Shown in pieces: positions 1 through 10,770 of a stretch of 64,000 nucleotides of DNA. The number at the start of each line of letters is the position of its first letter. Positions within the stretch are counted from its first letter, which is position 1. The notes under the pieces are model-generated. The model was not told the DNA's origin. It was given only the letters and a program-made list of their open reading frames with translations, and did not search any database. Origin of the DNA: Saposhnikovia divaricata (Eukaryota > Streptophyta > Magnoliopsida > Apiales > Apiaceae); assembly GCA_036435485.1 (NCBI GenBank), contig CM071596.1:16086001-16150000 (forward strand), given 5' to 3'. Position numbers and translations under genes: made by a program.

Positions 1-1
1 T

Positions 2-648
2 TCTCATACTTCTGTACTAGATGAACTAACCATACAGGATCATAGTAATATATCTATTGTGGAGTTCATGGAGTTAAAGAATGAGAACAATGAACTTGAA
101 AAGAAGAATGCTCAACTTAGAAAAATCATTGCTGATCTAATGGCTGAGAAGACACCTGCTAGTAATCATGCTCAAATTCTTGCTGATCTTAAGGCAAAAG
201 TATCTCAGTTTGAAGGAATCAACAAAGTGCTTCTCAAGAGAAATGATGCACTAATGAAGGAACTCAGTGAGCTGAAGACAGAGATTGATGCTCAAAATGC
301 ATGTTTGGAGGCTTTCAATCCAAAGGATTCATGTTCGTTGGAAATGTCTCAACAGGCTGAAAGGATCAAAGAGTTGGAAGCTGAGATTAAGAATCTTCAG
401 AAAGGAATGGGAAAGTTTGTTCAAGGAGAAGATACACTTAAATCAATGATGAAGTATACAAAGGTTCCATTAGAAAGAGACGGAGTTGGAATGGCTTCAA
501 CATCTGGTTTAAAGTATGATGGAAAACATGGTATTTCTTATGACTATACCATGCCATGGAGAATTTGTTACAAATGTGGGAAGAAAGGTCATTTGGCAAA
601 CAATTGCATTTATTTGGTCCGACTGTGGTATCAACTTCTAAACCTTTA
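2..648 (+). pseudogene. Copia gag, C-terminal part (coiled coil and zinc knuckle)
   Basis: The frame is open to the left edge of the window, so the N-terminus lies outside. The visible part is rich in Glu, Lys and Leu with heptad-like spacing (LKNENNELEKKNAQLRKI), which predicts a coiled coil, typical of Sirevirus Gag. It ends with a CCHC zinc knuckle, CYKCGKKGHLANNC, at about 567-608, which binds the RNA genome in the capsid. Directly after the knuckle the frame runs into sequence that in another frame is integrase, and the gag frame stops at 648. The protease that should follow is absent, so this is a deletion junction. Confidence 0.82.
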
Positions 649-1600
649 GAGCTTCTTCATTTAGATTTATTTTGTCCGGAAGCATATAAGAGCATTGGGG
701 GTAAACAATATGCATTTGTTATCGTAAATGATTATTCTAGATATACATGGGTATTGTTTCTTCGTACTAAAGATTGTGCTTTCAGTGAATTTGAGAAGCT
801 AATTAAGTTGCTTGAGAACAAGCTTAAGACAAGACTTGTAGGTATAAGGAGTGATCGAGGTAGTGAATTCCAAAAGGACTTTATCTCATATTGTGAAGAT
901 AGAGGCATTACTCTGCTCCTAGAACCCCACAGCAAAACGGAGTTATGGAAAGGAAGAACAGGTCTTTACAAGTAATATCTAGAACATTGTTACAAGAAAG
1001 CAAGCTGCCAAGGAGTTTCTGGGCAGAAGCAGTCAATACAGCTATCTATGTTCTTAACAAAGTACTGATCAGACTATTCTAAACAAAACTCCATATGAAC
1101 TGCTGAGGAACAAGAAGCCAAATATAGGCTACTTCAAGGTCTTTGGATCCAAGTGCTTTGTACTCAAAACTATTGATAGAGATGGTAAATTTGATGCTAA
1201 ATCTTATGAAGCAATATTTTTGGGTTATTCTTTAACAAGTCATGCTTACAGAGTTTATAATATATCTAAACATATTGTTGAAGAGTCAATAGATGTTTCA
1301 TTTCAAGAATCTAATGTTGATCTGTCAAGAGATGAGGAAGAATTTGCAGAAACAGGTATTGCTAGTGAGCTGCTGAAGACAAGTATAACAACTCAGCAAG
1401 CTGACAAGGAACCAGAATTAACTTCAGCTACTGATAAATCAGCTGAAACCTCTTCCAGTAGATGCAACAATTGATCAGTTATCAAGGCTTACCTTGGAAG
1501 GTCCTAGAGGTCAGAGATCACAAGAAAAGATGCCACTATATGATGGAGATGAAGTTTCCCCACCATCTAAGAGAATTAGAGTACATGAGGAAGTTATATC
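608..1600 (+). pseudogene. Copia integrase remnant
   Basis: The frame at about 610-975 encodes the start of the catalytic core: the LHLDLF motif with the first Asp, VNDYSRYTWVLFL, then SDRGSEF with the second Asp. The core is followed in shifted frames by SFWAEAV-like and KVFGSKCFV-like sequence (about 1010-1190), which is standard Copia integrase, and by a low-complexity Ser/Glu/Thr linker (1220-1600). Integrase would insert the cDNA copy into the host genome. Stop codons and at least two frame changes break it. The zinc-binding N-terminal domain is missing with the protease. Confidence 0.78.
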
Positions 1601-1652
1601 TTAACATTCTCTGCGAAAGTCAACAAGGACAGTAAAGAACCATCCTCCAGAG

Positions 1653-3261
1653 TTGATCATTGGTGATAAATTAGAAGGAATCAAGACAAGGAAAGGTCAA
1701 GCCAACTTTTGTACTTTTGTTGCCTTTCTAGCTCAAGAGGAACCAAAGAATGTTAATGAAACACTACAAGATGAGAATTGGATCATGGCAATGCAAGAAG
1801 AACTTAATCAATTTGAAAGATGTGAAGTTTGGGAACTTGTAGAGCCACCTAAGGATGCTTCAATCATTAGTACTAAATGGGTGTTTAGAAACAATGTTGA
1901 CGAATTTGGTACGATTACGAGGAACGAAGCAAGACTTGTTGCACAAGGATATAATCAACAAGAAGGAATCGATTTTGATGAAACTTATGCCCCGGTTGCA
2001 AGGCTAGAGTCAATAAGGATGTTACTTTCATTTGCATGCTTCAAGAACATCAAGTTACATCAAATGGACGTGAAAAGTGCATTTCTTAATGGCTACTTGA
2101 AGGAAGAAGTATATGTCAAGCAACCTCCTGGTTTTGAGAATGAGCAATTTTCTAATCATGTTTTCAAATTGAAGAAGGCATTATATGGACTTCGGCAAGC
2201 TCCTAGATCATGGTACGAAAGGCTAAGTAAGTTTTTACTCAATAATGGATTCATTCGAGGTAAAATCGATCCCAAATTATTTACTAGTTTAACGGTACTG
2301 ATATTTCAGTTGTGCAAATATATGTGGATGATATTATCTTTAGATCTACTAATGATGATATGTGCAAGTGGTTTTCTAAGTGTATGCATAGTGAGTTTGA
2401 CATGAGTATGATGGGGGAGCTCAACTACTTCTTGGGGCTCCAAATCAAGCAAACTCCAGATGGAATTTTTGTGCATCAATCCAAATACATAAAGAATCTG
2501 CTTAAGAAGTTTAGTTTTGAGAATATCAAGGCAAAATATACACCTATGAGTTCTGCCAGCAAGATGATAGCAGATGAACAAGGTAAAGATGTAGATGTTC
2601 TAACGTATAAAGGTATAATTGGTAGTTTATTATATCTTACAACCTCTAGACCTGATATTATATATAGTGTATGTGTTTGTTCTAGATTTCAAGCTAATCC
2701 TAAGGAGTCTCACTTGAATGCAATTAAAAGGATTTTTAAATATTTAAATGGAACTATTACTCTTGGCTTGTTTTATCCCATCACAAATGCATTTGATCTT
2801 ATTGGGTATAGTGATGCAGATTATGCAGGTTGTCAAACTGATCGAAAGAGTACAAGTGGTGTTTGTGCATTTTTAGGATAGAGTTTGGTTACTTGGCAAA
2901 GCAAGAAGCAAACATCTGTTGCATTATCTATAGCTGAAGGAGAGTATTTAGCAGCTGGAAGCTGTTGCTCTCAAATACTATGGATGATTCAAACACTTCG
3001 AGATTATGGGATTAAGTGTGGAAAAGTTCTTATTTATTATGACAATACAAGCACTATCAACATATCAAAGAATCCAGTGAATCATTCAAGAAAAAAACAT
3101 ATCGACGTTCGACATCATTTCTTGAGGGACATGTTGCAAAGGGAAAAATTGAGCTGATCTTTTTCAGTACAGAGTATCAGCTAGCTGACATCTTCACAAA
3201 ACCACTAGCCGAGGAGCGTTTTGTTGTTCTTCGTCAAGAATTAGGCATGTGTAATGTCTAG
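1653..3261 (+). pseudogene. Copia reverse transcriptase and RNase H remnant
   Basis: The reverse transcriptase begins near 1740 (LQDENWIMAMQEEL, then KWVFRNN and VARLESIRMLLSFA) and reaches the catalytic YVDDII motif at 2321-2338. A frame change near 2290-2310 separates the upstream part from the catalytic box. The downstream frame runs through SDADYAGC and GVCAFLG to an in-frame TAG at 2879-2881. RNase H then continues in the same frame (SIAEGEYLAA, DNTSTINISKNP, KHIDVRHHF). A last shift near 3130 leads to QLADIFTKPL and the true end at 3259-3261. Domain order and motifs are classical Ty1/Copia. At least two frameshifts and one nonsense codon inactivate it. Confidence 0.88.
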
Positions 3262-3695
3262 CCAGCTAGCTGCATTGGATGCCAGGTACATTTTTCTGTG
3301 TTATTACTTTTAATATATATTTGCTATATAATTTAAATGGTTAGGAACTCTAGTCCATTTACTTGTTTTTTGTGCTGATTGCTTATAGTTTCTAGGTGGT
3401 GGGTTAATTCAACTTATTTGAATTTTGAATGTATGCTTTCTTATATTTAAATGTGATATTGTACATTATTTTTTTTCTGTTTATCATGTTTAGTTTTATT
3501 CGGGGGTGGGTTATTAGATTTTATCATAGATATTTATCTCTCCCCTTATTTGTTAAAAGAGGTTTTATAAAGACTGTTCAACTCCGACTCTTTAGTTCTC
3601 TCTATTCTGAAACCTATATTCCAAATAGGGTTTATTCGTCGTTCTTTAATCGATATACATTTTCTCTCTGTCTCTTTATTTTGCTGATTCGAATC

Positions 3696-5033
3696 ATGAG
3701 GAATACTCGAGGATCCAAGAAGACTCCGATTGCTGGTTCAAAATCTCAGAAAGGAAAGAATAAGAGATTGCATGATGAGGATGATGATATCGATCTTTCA
3801 CCGGTTCATGTGGAAAGTGGCGATGATATGTCTAAGGTTCAAAGGTCAGGGAATCGTGATGGTTTGTCTGTGAAACGAAGCAAGTATGGGATTGTGTTCG
3901 CCTCTAAGGATCTGGAGACTCGTTTCAAACAACTTGATTTGGGTAATTGTCGAATTGTGTTTGGTCGTCCATTGCAAGGTAATTCCTATGTCAAGTGTGG
4001 TGCTCTTGGATATTTTGCTAATTTAGGGTTTTAGACATTTTTAAGAGATTTACCTCGTAACTGCTATCCATCATATGTTTATGAGTTTTATGCAAATCTC
4101 GCTATTGTCAAACCTAGTCTTTTTGTGTCTTATGTTCGTGGTCAAAAGATTTCTTTAACTGTTCCTGTTTTAAGTTTAATTCTTGGTATTGAGAACTCTT
4201 CTAATGTCTCTATTACTACTAAGAAAGGACCCACTGAGTTAGAGAACTTTACTGAACTTGATCAATTGAAAGTACTTCGTGGTTTGGATGGATTACTTGT
4301 CTATGCTCCTCCAACAACTGCAATTGTTTTTCCTATTGCTCATGTACTGTTTAAGATATGCATTGATAATATTTATCCTCGCATGGGTAATCGGTATAAT
4401 TTTGCGGGTCAAGATGTCACTGTTGTTGCTATGTTGTTATCTGGGAAGCCTTTTAATTTGGATGGACTTATTTTGAAGAATATGATGGATGTGTATGATA
4501 ATCATACTGCACCTAGTTTACCATATGGGTGCTTGTTGACAATGATTTTTGAATGGTATGGAGTTGGTCTCAAGGAAGAGGATTGTGATGTTGCTAAGGA
4601 ATTTTTGGATCTAAAGAGTTTACAACAGTCTCACTTGAGGGTTGAATCTGATGGTTCAGTTGTTCGTGTGGAACCTCCTCCACCTCCTACTCATTCATTT
4701 GCTATTGTAGTTGCTGAGATTGATCATTCTGAGACAATTAAGGAAATCAGGGATGCTGTTAAGAAGATCAATGCTAGGTTAGATGGAATGTCTGAAGAAC
4801 TGGGTTTTCTGCGTGATGTTTTTGCTGGTCCACGTACCCCTGCTTCAGCTCGTACTGGTCTTCATTCTGCTACTATTTCTGGTGCTCAAGAACTTCATGA
4901 TCTTGCAAAAGTGGCTGCTGGAGATGTGCTCAAGGACTCTGTAGCTGATCCAGATGTGGATGTTTTTGGAGAATTTCATGTTGCTGCTCGGTTTGATGAT
5001 GCTAAAGAGGATGAAGATAATAATGTGTCTTAA
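3696..5033 (+). pseudogene. Sirevirus third ORF (plant transposon protein, historically 'envelope-like')
   Basis: The likely start is the ATG at 3696, followed by a basic segment (RNTRGSKK, KSQKGKNKR) and an acidic one. The frame has one in-frame TAG at 4032-4034 and then stays open to 5033; without that codon it would be about 445 residues. The central part (VYEFYANL, VRGQKISL) matches the plant-specific family often annotated as putative plant transposon protein. The C-terminal part is predicted coiled coil (about 4735-4830) followed by an acidic end. I see no signal peptide and no convincing membrane segment, so a true envelope role is not supported. Its function is unknown. Confidence 0.62.
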
Positions 5034-5050
5034 ATTTTCTTCTTTTTAAT

Positions 5051-5346
5051 GATTAAGGGGGAGAAAAATTTTAGGATTTGGGGTTAACTATGGTATGATT
5101 TTGAACTATGTGTTGGTTTTGTTTATGTTGTTATGTTTCAGTACTTTGGTTTATTTGGTGGTTTATTTTGTGGATTTCTGAACTTGGTACTGTGGAAATG
5201 TGATGCTTATTTGATATTTGTTAAATGTGTTCATCTATGTTTATGTTATTGATTTTATGGTATATCATTATAATAGAATTGCTAGATTTAGGGGGAGTTT
5301 TGTATTTCTCCTAAAATTGGTGTATAATCATCAAAAAGGGGGAGAC
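5051..5346 (+). other. Three polypurine tracts upstream of the Sirevirus 3' LTR
   Basis: Purine runs with the core GGGGGAG occur at about 5054-5064, 5289-5297 and 5336-5345. The last one directly abuts the LTR start TGTAAC at 5347 and is the functional plus-strand primer site. Repeated polypurine tracts before the LTR are a recognised Sirevirus feature. Confidence 0.75.
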
Positions 5347-6445
5347 TGTAACTCTCATGATTTTGATGATCATACATAGTGAGCAAGCTGGATATGTGTA
5401 CTGGACTAATATTGTTTTGCAGGGTTATTTTTTATATCATTTTATAGCAAAACAGGGTTTCTCAGCAAGCTAGCAGTTCAAGATTTACTTTAACTCATCA
5501 AGCTGGCAGATAGAGTCCAGAATCACTTGGAGTCCGAATTTCATGGAGTTTGATAGGATTAAACTTCTGTGAGAACTCTAATTAGAAAAATAGATCGTAT
5601 TAATATATATGGGCTCAAAAATGTTTTTAAACGTTTTTATATATTTATCTTTCAAAGTCCTATTTTAATGGGAGTTTGTTTCTAAACAATTTTTTATCTA
5701 AACAAACTTTTTCTCTGGACTTTTTCAAACTGGTAAAACGTTGATTTATTAATGTTTGTCTTCTTCATCTATTTTTCTTCTTTGAACGTTATGATTTTGA
5801 ACGTTGGATTTGAATTAACCTTTCAACAAACTCGTGAGACTTGGTAGTCAAGATCGTTGTGTTGTTGTGTGTTTAATTCAGATTGTTCGTTCACTATAAA
5901 AGACTTGTGAGTTTTTCCTTTCAAAGGGGGTTGAACATCATTCGAAAAACACAAGTATTTTACCAAGCTGATTTGATAGATCTTTATACACTTGATCTCT
6001 ATATACTAATACGATTTAGATTCTTATTAGAGTTCATAGTTTGATTTGTAATTCTTTTTATCTTGTATTGTTCAACTTGTAACGTTGGTAGTTGCTGGAT
6101 TGTCGAGCTTGTGGAACAAGGGTTCGAGGAACATTAGGCTAGAGGAGTTTATACTTGGCTTAGTATAGTACTTAGAGAGCTGTGTTCAGGGAACAAGGTG
6201 TTTCAGCTAGCTGCAATCAGTGACTGGGAGAATCAGGGAGATATATTATTGTATCGTATAATTGTAATCATTTGTGATCAATAATATATTCCTTTACTGA
6301 GTTGGTAGAGGACCAGGACGTAGACCATTAGGCTATAGGGGTCGAACCTGGCTAAAATTGCTGTGTGTTCTTTCTTTTCTGCACTTTACTTTATTGCACT
6401 GCATATCTTAGCTAGCTGCCTATTTGTTAATTTGTTGCATCCAGT
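5347..6445 (+). repeat. Sirevirus 3' LTR, first part
   Basis: It starts TGTAACTC right after the polypurine tract. A TATA-like box (TATAAA) sits at 5895-5900. It continues after the hAT insertion at 13165-13257, where it ends in CA, giving about 1.19 kb in total. The first 675 bases are repeated in inverted orientation at 13258-13929. Confidence 0.85.
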
Positions 6446-6794
6446 TAGGGGTGAGCAAAAAACCAAATCAAACCGAAACCAAAACCGAAACAGAAACCGA
6501 TGAAAACCAAACCGAAAAAACCGAAATCGTTAAAAACCGAACCAAAATCTAAAAACCGATCCGATTTTAACGGTTACAGTTCCGGTTTTAGGTTCAAACC
6601 GAACCGAAAAAACCCAAAACCGAACCGATTATTTATATAAATAAATATTTATATTTTTTAAAAATATTTTTAAAATTAATCATACATATATATATTATAT
6701 TACGAAAGTAGATAGTGTGATAGATAGTCACTACTACTATTATTCTGTTACTGGCTTACTACAGTCTGCTAAAGTGGTCAGTTTTACTACTAAT

Positions 6795-7409
6795 TGATGA
6801 GTCTCTTAAAAGAACAAGGTCTGGGAGTGTTTACGTGACCACGGTAGTTGATCTTGTGTCATCGTATGAGCCTGTGGAGATCATGATTGATGCTTTGGGA
6901 TTTGAAGTTAATTCTGGTGGGAAGTCATATTCTATTTCCTGTGTCGTGTGGGACGACACAAAATAGAATTCACTTATTTATTGTATAATTATATATTTGG
7001 CTTGCAAATTTTTACCTTTCACTTGAAAGCATTTTTCTTGCTTTAAGCACTTAGGATTTTATTTTTCAAGTTGGATCAGGATTTTGATGGGTTTCCTAGT
7101 TGGGTTCAGGTATTAGCTAAATTCCTAGCTGATATTGAATTTTTTTTAGATTCGTATCTGAATAAGGTTATTTATGTAGCCTATAAATACTCTTGTCTTG
7201 TAATCTTTTGGAGACAGATATTGATAATAAAATTTTGGCTATTCGGTAGCTTTGAGAATCGAATTCAGGAGTGAATTCAGAGTTTGAGTTTCGTTTCTCC
7301 ATTCGGAGATTCAGAGTTAGAATTTTGTTTCTTCATCTTTGGAGATTCAGAGTTTACTTTATATTTGTCTTTACTACATATTATTACGAGAACATCACGT
7401 TCCGTATCA
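6795..7409 (+). repeat. 5' LTR of the Gypsy element
   Basis: It differs from the 3' LTR at about 13 sites by hand count. It holds a TATA box (CCTATAAATAC, about 7179-7189), a strong inverted repeat at 6929-6969, and at its start a copy of the last 35 codons of pol (about 6795-6900), here with the stop codon changed. Confidence 0.92.
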
Positions 7410-7410
7410 A

Positions 7411-7430
7411 TTTGGTATCAAGAGCCAAGG
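7411..7430 (+). other. Primer binding site of the Gypsy element
   Basis: The bases TTTGGTATCAAGAGCCAAGG follow the 5' LTR after one spacer base. TGGTATC plus AGAGCC is complementary to the 3' end of the initiator methionine tRNA, with one extra A. Confidence 0.7.
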
Positions 7431-7563
7431 TTTCTCCATCAATTTCTTAATTGTTGGGAGATCTAGATTTTCCGCAAAAAAAAAATTACTGTTCACGCGT
7501 ACTGTTCATCGATACTGTTCACGACACTGTTCACAACACTGTTCACGACACTGTTGCACGTTA

Positions 7564-8610
7564 ATGGCAGGGGATGAAGATTTAAAACTTGAAGGATCGG
7601 ATGGAGATTTCTTGAAGTTAACTCTTAGAAATATTAGTGAGCAAATTGCTTATATGGCAGAGCAACAAGCAGAGATCAAGGCAAGTTTACAAGTTACAAA
7701 CGATAGGATTGATGGTTTACAAGTTACAACGAGAGGATTGAGGGGGTTATTGCTACCGTAGAAAATACACCTCTTCGCATAGGATTTATAAGAAACCCTC
7801 CACCCACTAACAACAATGACGATGATAAAAGCTTGAAGTGGGATGTACCAGAATTTAGTGGAGCAGGTGCTGCCGAGGATTTCTTAGAATGGGTGAGACA
7901 AATTGAAAAAATCTTTGATTATAAAGGTTTTGATGATCAGAAGTCTTATAAAATTGCCAACATGAAGCTAACAAGATATGCATCTGTATGGTTTGACAAT
8001 TTGAAGACGAAGCTCATGAGGGAAGAGGCTCCTAGAATCACAACTTGGACTGAGATGAAACGACAATTAAAGAATCATTTTGTTCCACGAGAGTACATAC
8101 AAGATAATTACTTGAAGCTGAATCAACTCCAACAACGAAACCTTAGTGTGTCTGAATACACTACAAAATTTGAGAGGTTGTGTATCCTATGTGACTTGAA
8201 AGAAGAAGAAGAGATGAAAATCGGTCGTTATTTCAAGGGATTGAATTATTCTATTGGCAATAAGGTCGAACTTATTCCTTACACGTTCTTTGATGATGTG
8301 ACAAAGCTGGCTCTTTGAATTGAGAAGCAAGAGAAAGAAAAAGCAAAACCAGTTTACAAAGGATTCTCTAAGACATCTTTCAAGGGCGAAAATTCTGGCG
8401 CTTATAAGAGTACTTCTTATAGTGGGGCCAATGCATTCTCAAAGGAAGATAAGCCAAAAGGAAAGATCCAAGTGAGTCCTGAGCAAGCTGCGCTAGCAAA
8501 GAAAAGGTGTTTCAGGTGTCAAGGCTTAGGGCACCTTGCAAAGGACTGTACAAATAAAGTTACCCTTTCTAGGAAAGAGTACATGTTGACAGCTTATGAG
8601 GAACAAGAAG
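7564..8610 (+). pseudogene. Gypsy gag
   Basis: The start is ATG 7564 (MAGDEDLKLEG), followed by a coiled-coil-like stretch with ISEQIAYMAEQQAEI. A frameshift near 7735 moves the reading to the frame of 7833, which holds the retrotransposon Gag core (DFLEWVRQIEKIF, YASVWFDNL, FVPREYIQDNY). An in-frame TGA at 8316-8318 interrupts it, and the same frame reopens to the zinc knuckle CFRCQGLGHLAKDC at about 8508-8549. Gag would form the particle and bind RNA. The shift and the stop make this copy non-functional. Confidence 0.85.
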
Positions 8611-9380
8611 AACGAGAAAGAACTCTTTCTGCTCAACAGGGACAAGAGTATAATGATGAGGAAGAAACAGATTTTGAGTACGATAATTCTGAGAGATGGG
8701 ATGATCTAAACCACGAGTCTATTGAGCCAGAGGAAGAAAAGAACAACATTGGCCTCTTGAGAAGACTTCTTAGAACTGATTGCACACCCGTAGTAGAGAA
8801 AGAACAAAGGGAGAACTTATTCCATACAAGAGCTATAGTTGGAGATCGAACTTGTAATGTGATTGTGGACACTGGTTCTTGCGTAAACGTGACATCTTCT
8901 AAGATGGTGAATGCACTAAAACTTCCAACCCGGGACCATCCTAAACCTTATAAGTTGAATTGGTTGAATGACAACGAACCAATCAGAGCAAGAAGCAAGC
9001 ACTTGTGACTTTTTCAATAGGAAATTACAGAGACGAACTATGGTGTGATGTGGTTCCTATGACAGCTTGTTCACTTTTGTTAGGACGTCCATAGCAGTTT
9101 GATAGAGAAGTCATGTTTCATGGTAAAAAGATTGAATACTCAGTTTTGTGCGGGAAAAAAGATTTAAACTGAAACCACTTCCTCCTAAAGTGGTTCATGA
9201 ACCTGTGAAGGACAATATGTTGATTACTGCTGCTGAGTTTGAAAAGAATATAGAAGATGGTGCAATTGGGTATGTCTTATACATTCGTGAAGTTGAAAAG
9301 GAATCGCCTCATATTGAAGACCTGGAACTAAGTAAGCTGATGGATGAATTTGCAGATGTTTTTCCTGATGATCTGCCTGG
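8611..9380 (+). pseudogene. Gypsy aspartic protease region
   Basis: The catalytic motif is visible as VIVDTGSCVNVTS (about 8860-8900), the DTG triad of retroviral-type aspartic proteases, preceded by an acidic linker. A frameshift near 8990 and an in-frame TAG in the GRP-QFD segment (near 9093) break the frame. The following stretch, KPLPPKVVHEPV to FADVFPDDLPG, is the connection to reverse transcriptase. The protease would mature the polyprotein. Confidence 0.78.
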
Positions 9381-10770
9381 GATTACCTCCACGTAGAGGA
9401 ATTGAGCACGACATAGACCTTGTCCCTGGGGCTCCATTACCCAACAAGGCAGCTTATAGGTGTAATCATTTAGAGTCAAAAGAGTTGCAAAGACAAGTTC
9501 AGGAGTTGATCGATAAGGGTTATGTACGAGAAAGTAAAAGTCCTTGTGCTGTACCCGCGTTACTAGTTCCGAAAAAAGATGGTACTTGGAGGATGTGTAT
9601 CGATAGTAGGGCAATCAACAACATCACCATAAAATATCGCTTTCCTATGCCTCGCTTGGATGACATGCTTGATAAACTACATGGGTCAACTATTTTCTCC
9701 AAGATTGACCTGAGGAGTGGATATCACCAAATGAGAATTCGAGATGGGGATGAATGGAAAACTGCTTTCAAGACCAAACAAGGACTTTATGAGTGGATGG
9801 TTTTACCATTTGGCCTCTGCAATGCACCTAGTTCCTTTATGAGATTGATGAATGAGGTATTACGATCTTTTCTAAATTCTTTTGTTGTTGTCTACTTGGA
9901 TGATATACTTGTGTATAGTGTTAATAGAGAACAACATTTAGAACACTTGCGAAAAGTTTTTATGGTTCTTCAAGAAGAAAAATTGTTTGGGAAGATGGAG
10001 AAATGTACTTTTATAGTACCTAGTCTTACTTTTCTTGGTTATATTGTGGCTGGGGATGGCGTGAAAGTGGATCCATCTAAGGTAGATGCTATTTCTACTT
10101 GGCCTACGCCTAAAAATTCTCATGATGTTCAAAGTTTTCATGGCTTGGCCTCATTTTATAGACGGTTCATTCGAAATTTCAGCACTGTGACTGCACCACT
10201 TACTGAGCTGATGAAGAAAAAAGAATTTGAGTGGAATTCTAGTGTAAATAATGCATTTGAGGAAATTAAGAATCTTCTTTGCAAGACACCTGTACTTTCT
10301 TTACCAGATTTTAACAAAGTATTCGAAGTAGAGACTGATGCTAGTGGTCTTGGTATAGGTGCTGTTCTTTTGCAAGAAAGAAGGCCTATTGCATTCTTTA
10401 GTGAGAAGTTAAATGGTGCTAAACTTAATTACTCGACATATGATAAGGAGTTTTATGCGATTGTACGTACTGTGGCTCATTGGGCACATTATTTGCGTCC
10501 TTCACCATTTGTTTTACATTCCGATCATGAGAGTTTGAAGCACATTCATGGGCAACAGAAGTTAAGTGTAAGACATGCAAAATGGGTTGAATTTCTGCAA
10601 TCCTTTACATTTTCTTCCAAGTATAAGGATGGGAAAAGTAATGTTGTTGCAGATGCCTTATCTCGGAGACATTATATGCTTACAATTTTGGATGCAAGAA
10701 TTTTGGGATTTGAACATTTGAAGGAGTTGTATGTGACTGACCCTGATTCTCTTCTATTTTTGCGACGCCG
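9381..10770 (+). pseudogene. Gypsy reverse transcriptase and RNase H, largely intact frame
   Basis: One long frame (9344-10855) contains KDGTWRMCIDSRAINN, FSKIDLRSGYHQMR, LPFGLCNAPSSFM and the catalytic YLDDILVYS at about 9893-9919, then FLGYIV and the RNase H segment ETDASGLGIGAVL and YSTYDKEFYAIVR. The RNase H ends at VVADALSRR. It enters through a frameshift near 9380 and leaves by another near 10770. All catalytic Asp residues of the reverse transcriptase are present, so this is the best preserved part of the element. Confidence 0.92.

Noticed and set aside
3696..5033. Third Copia ORF as a retroviral envelope
   Set aside because: No signal peptide or transmembrane segment is visible; the sequence fits a plant transposon protein family of unknown function.
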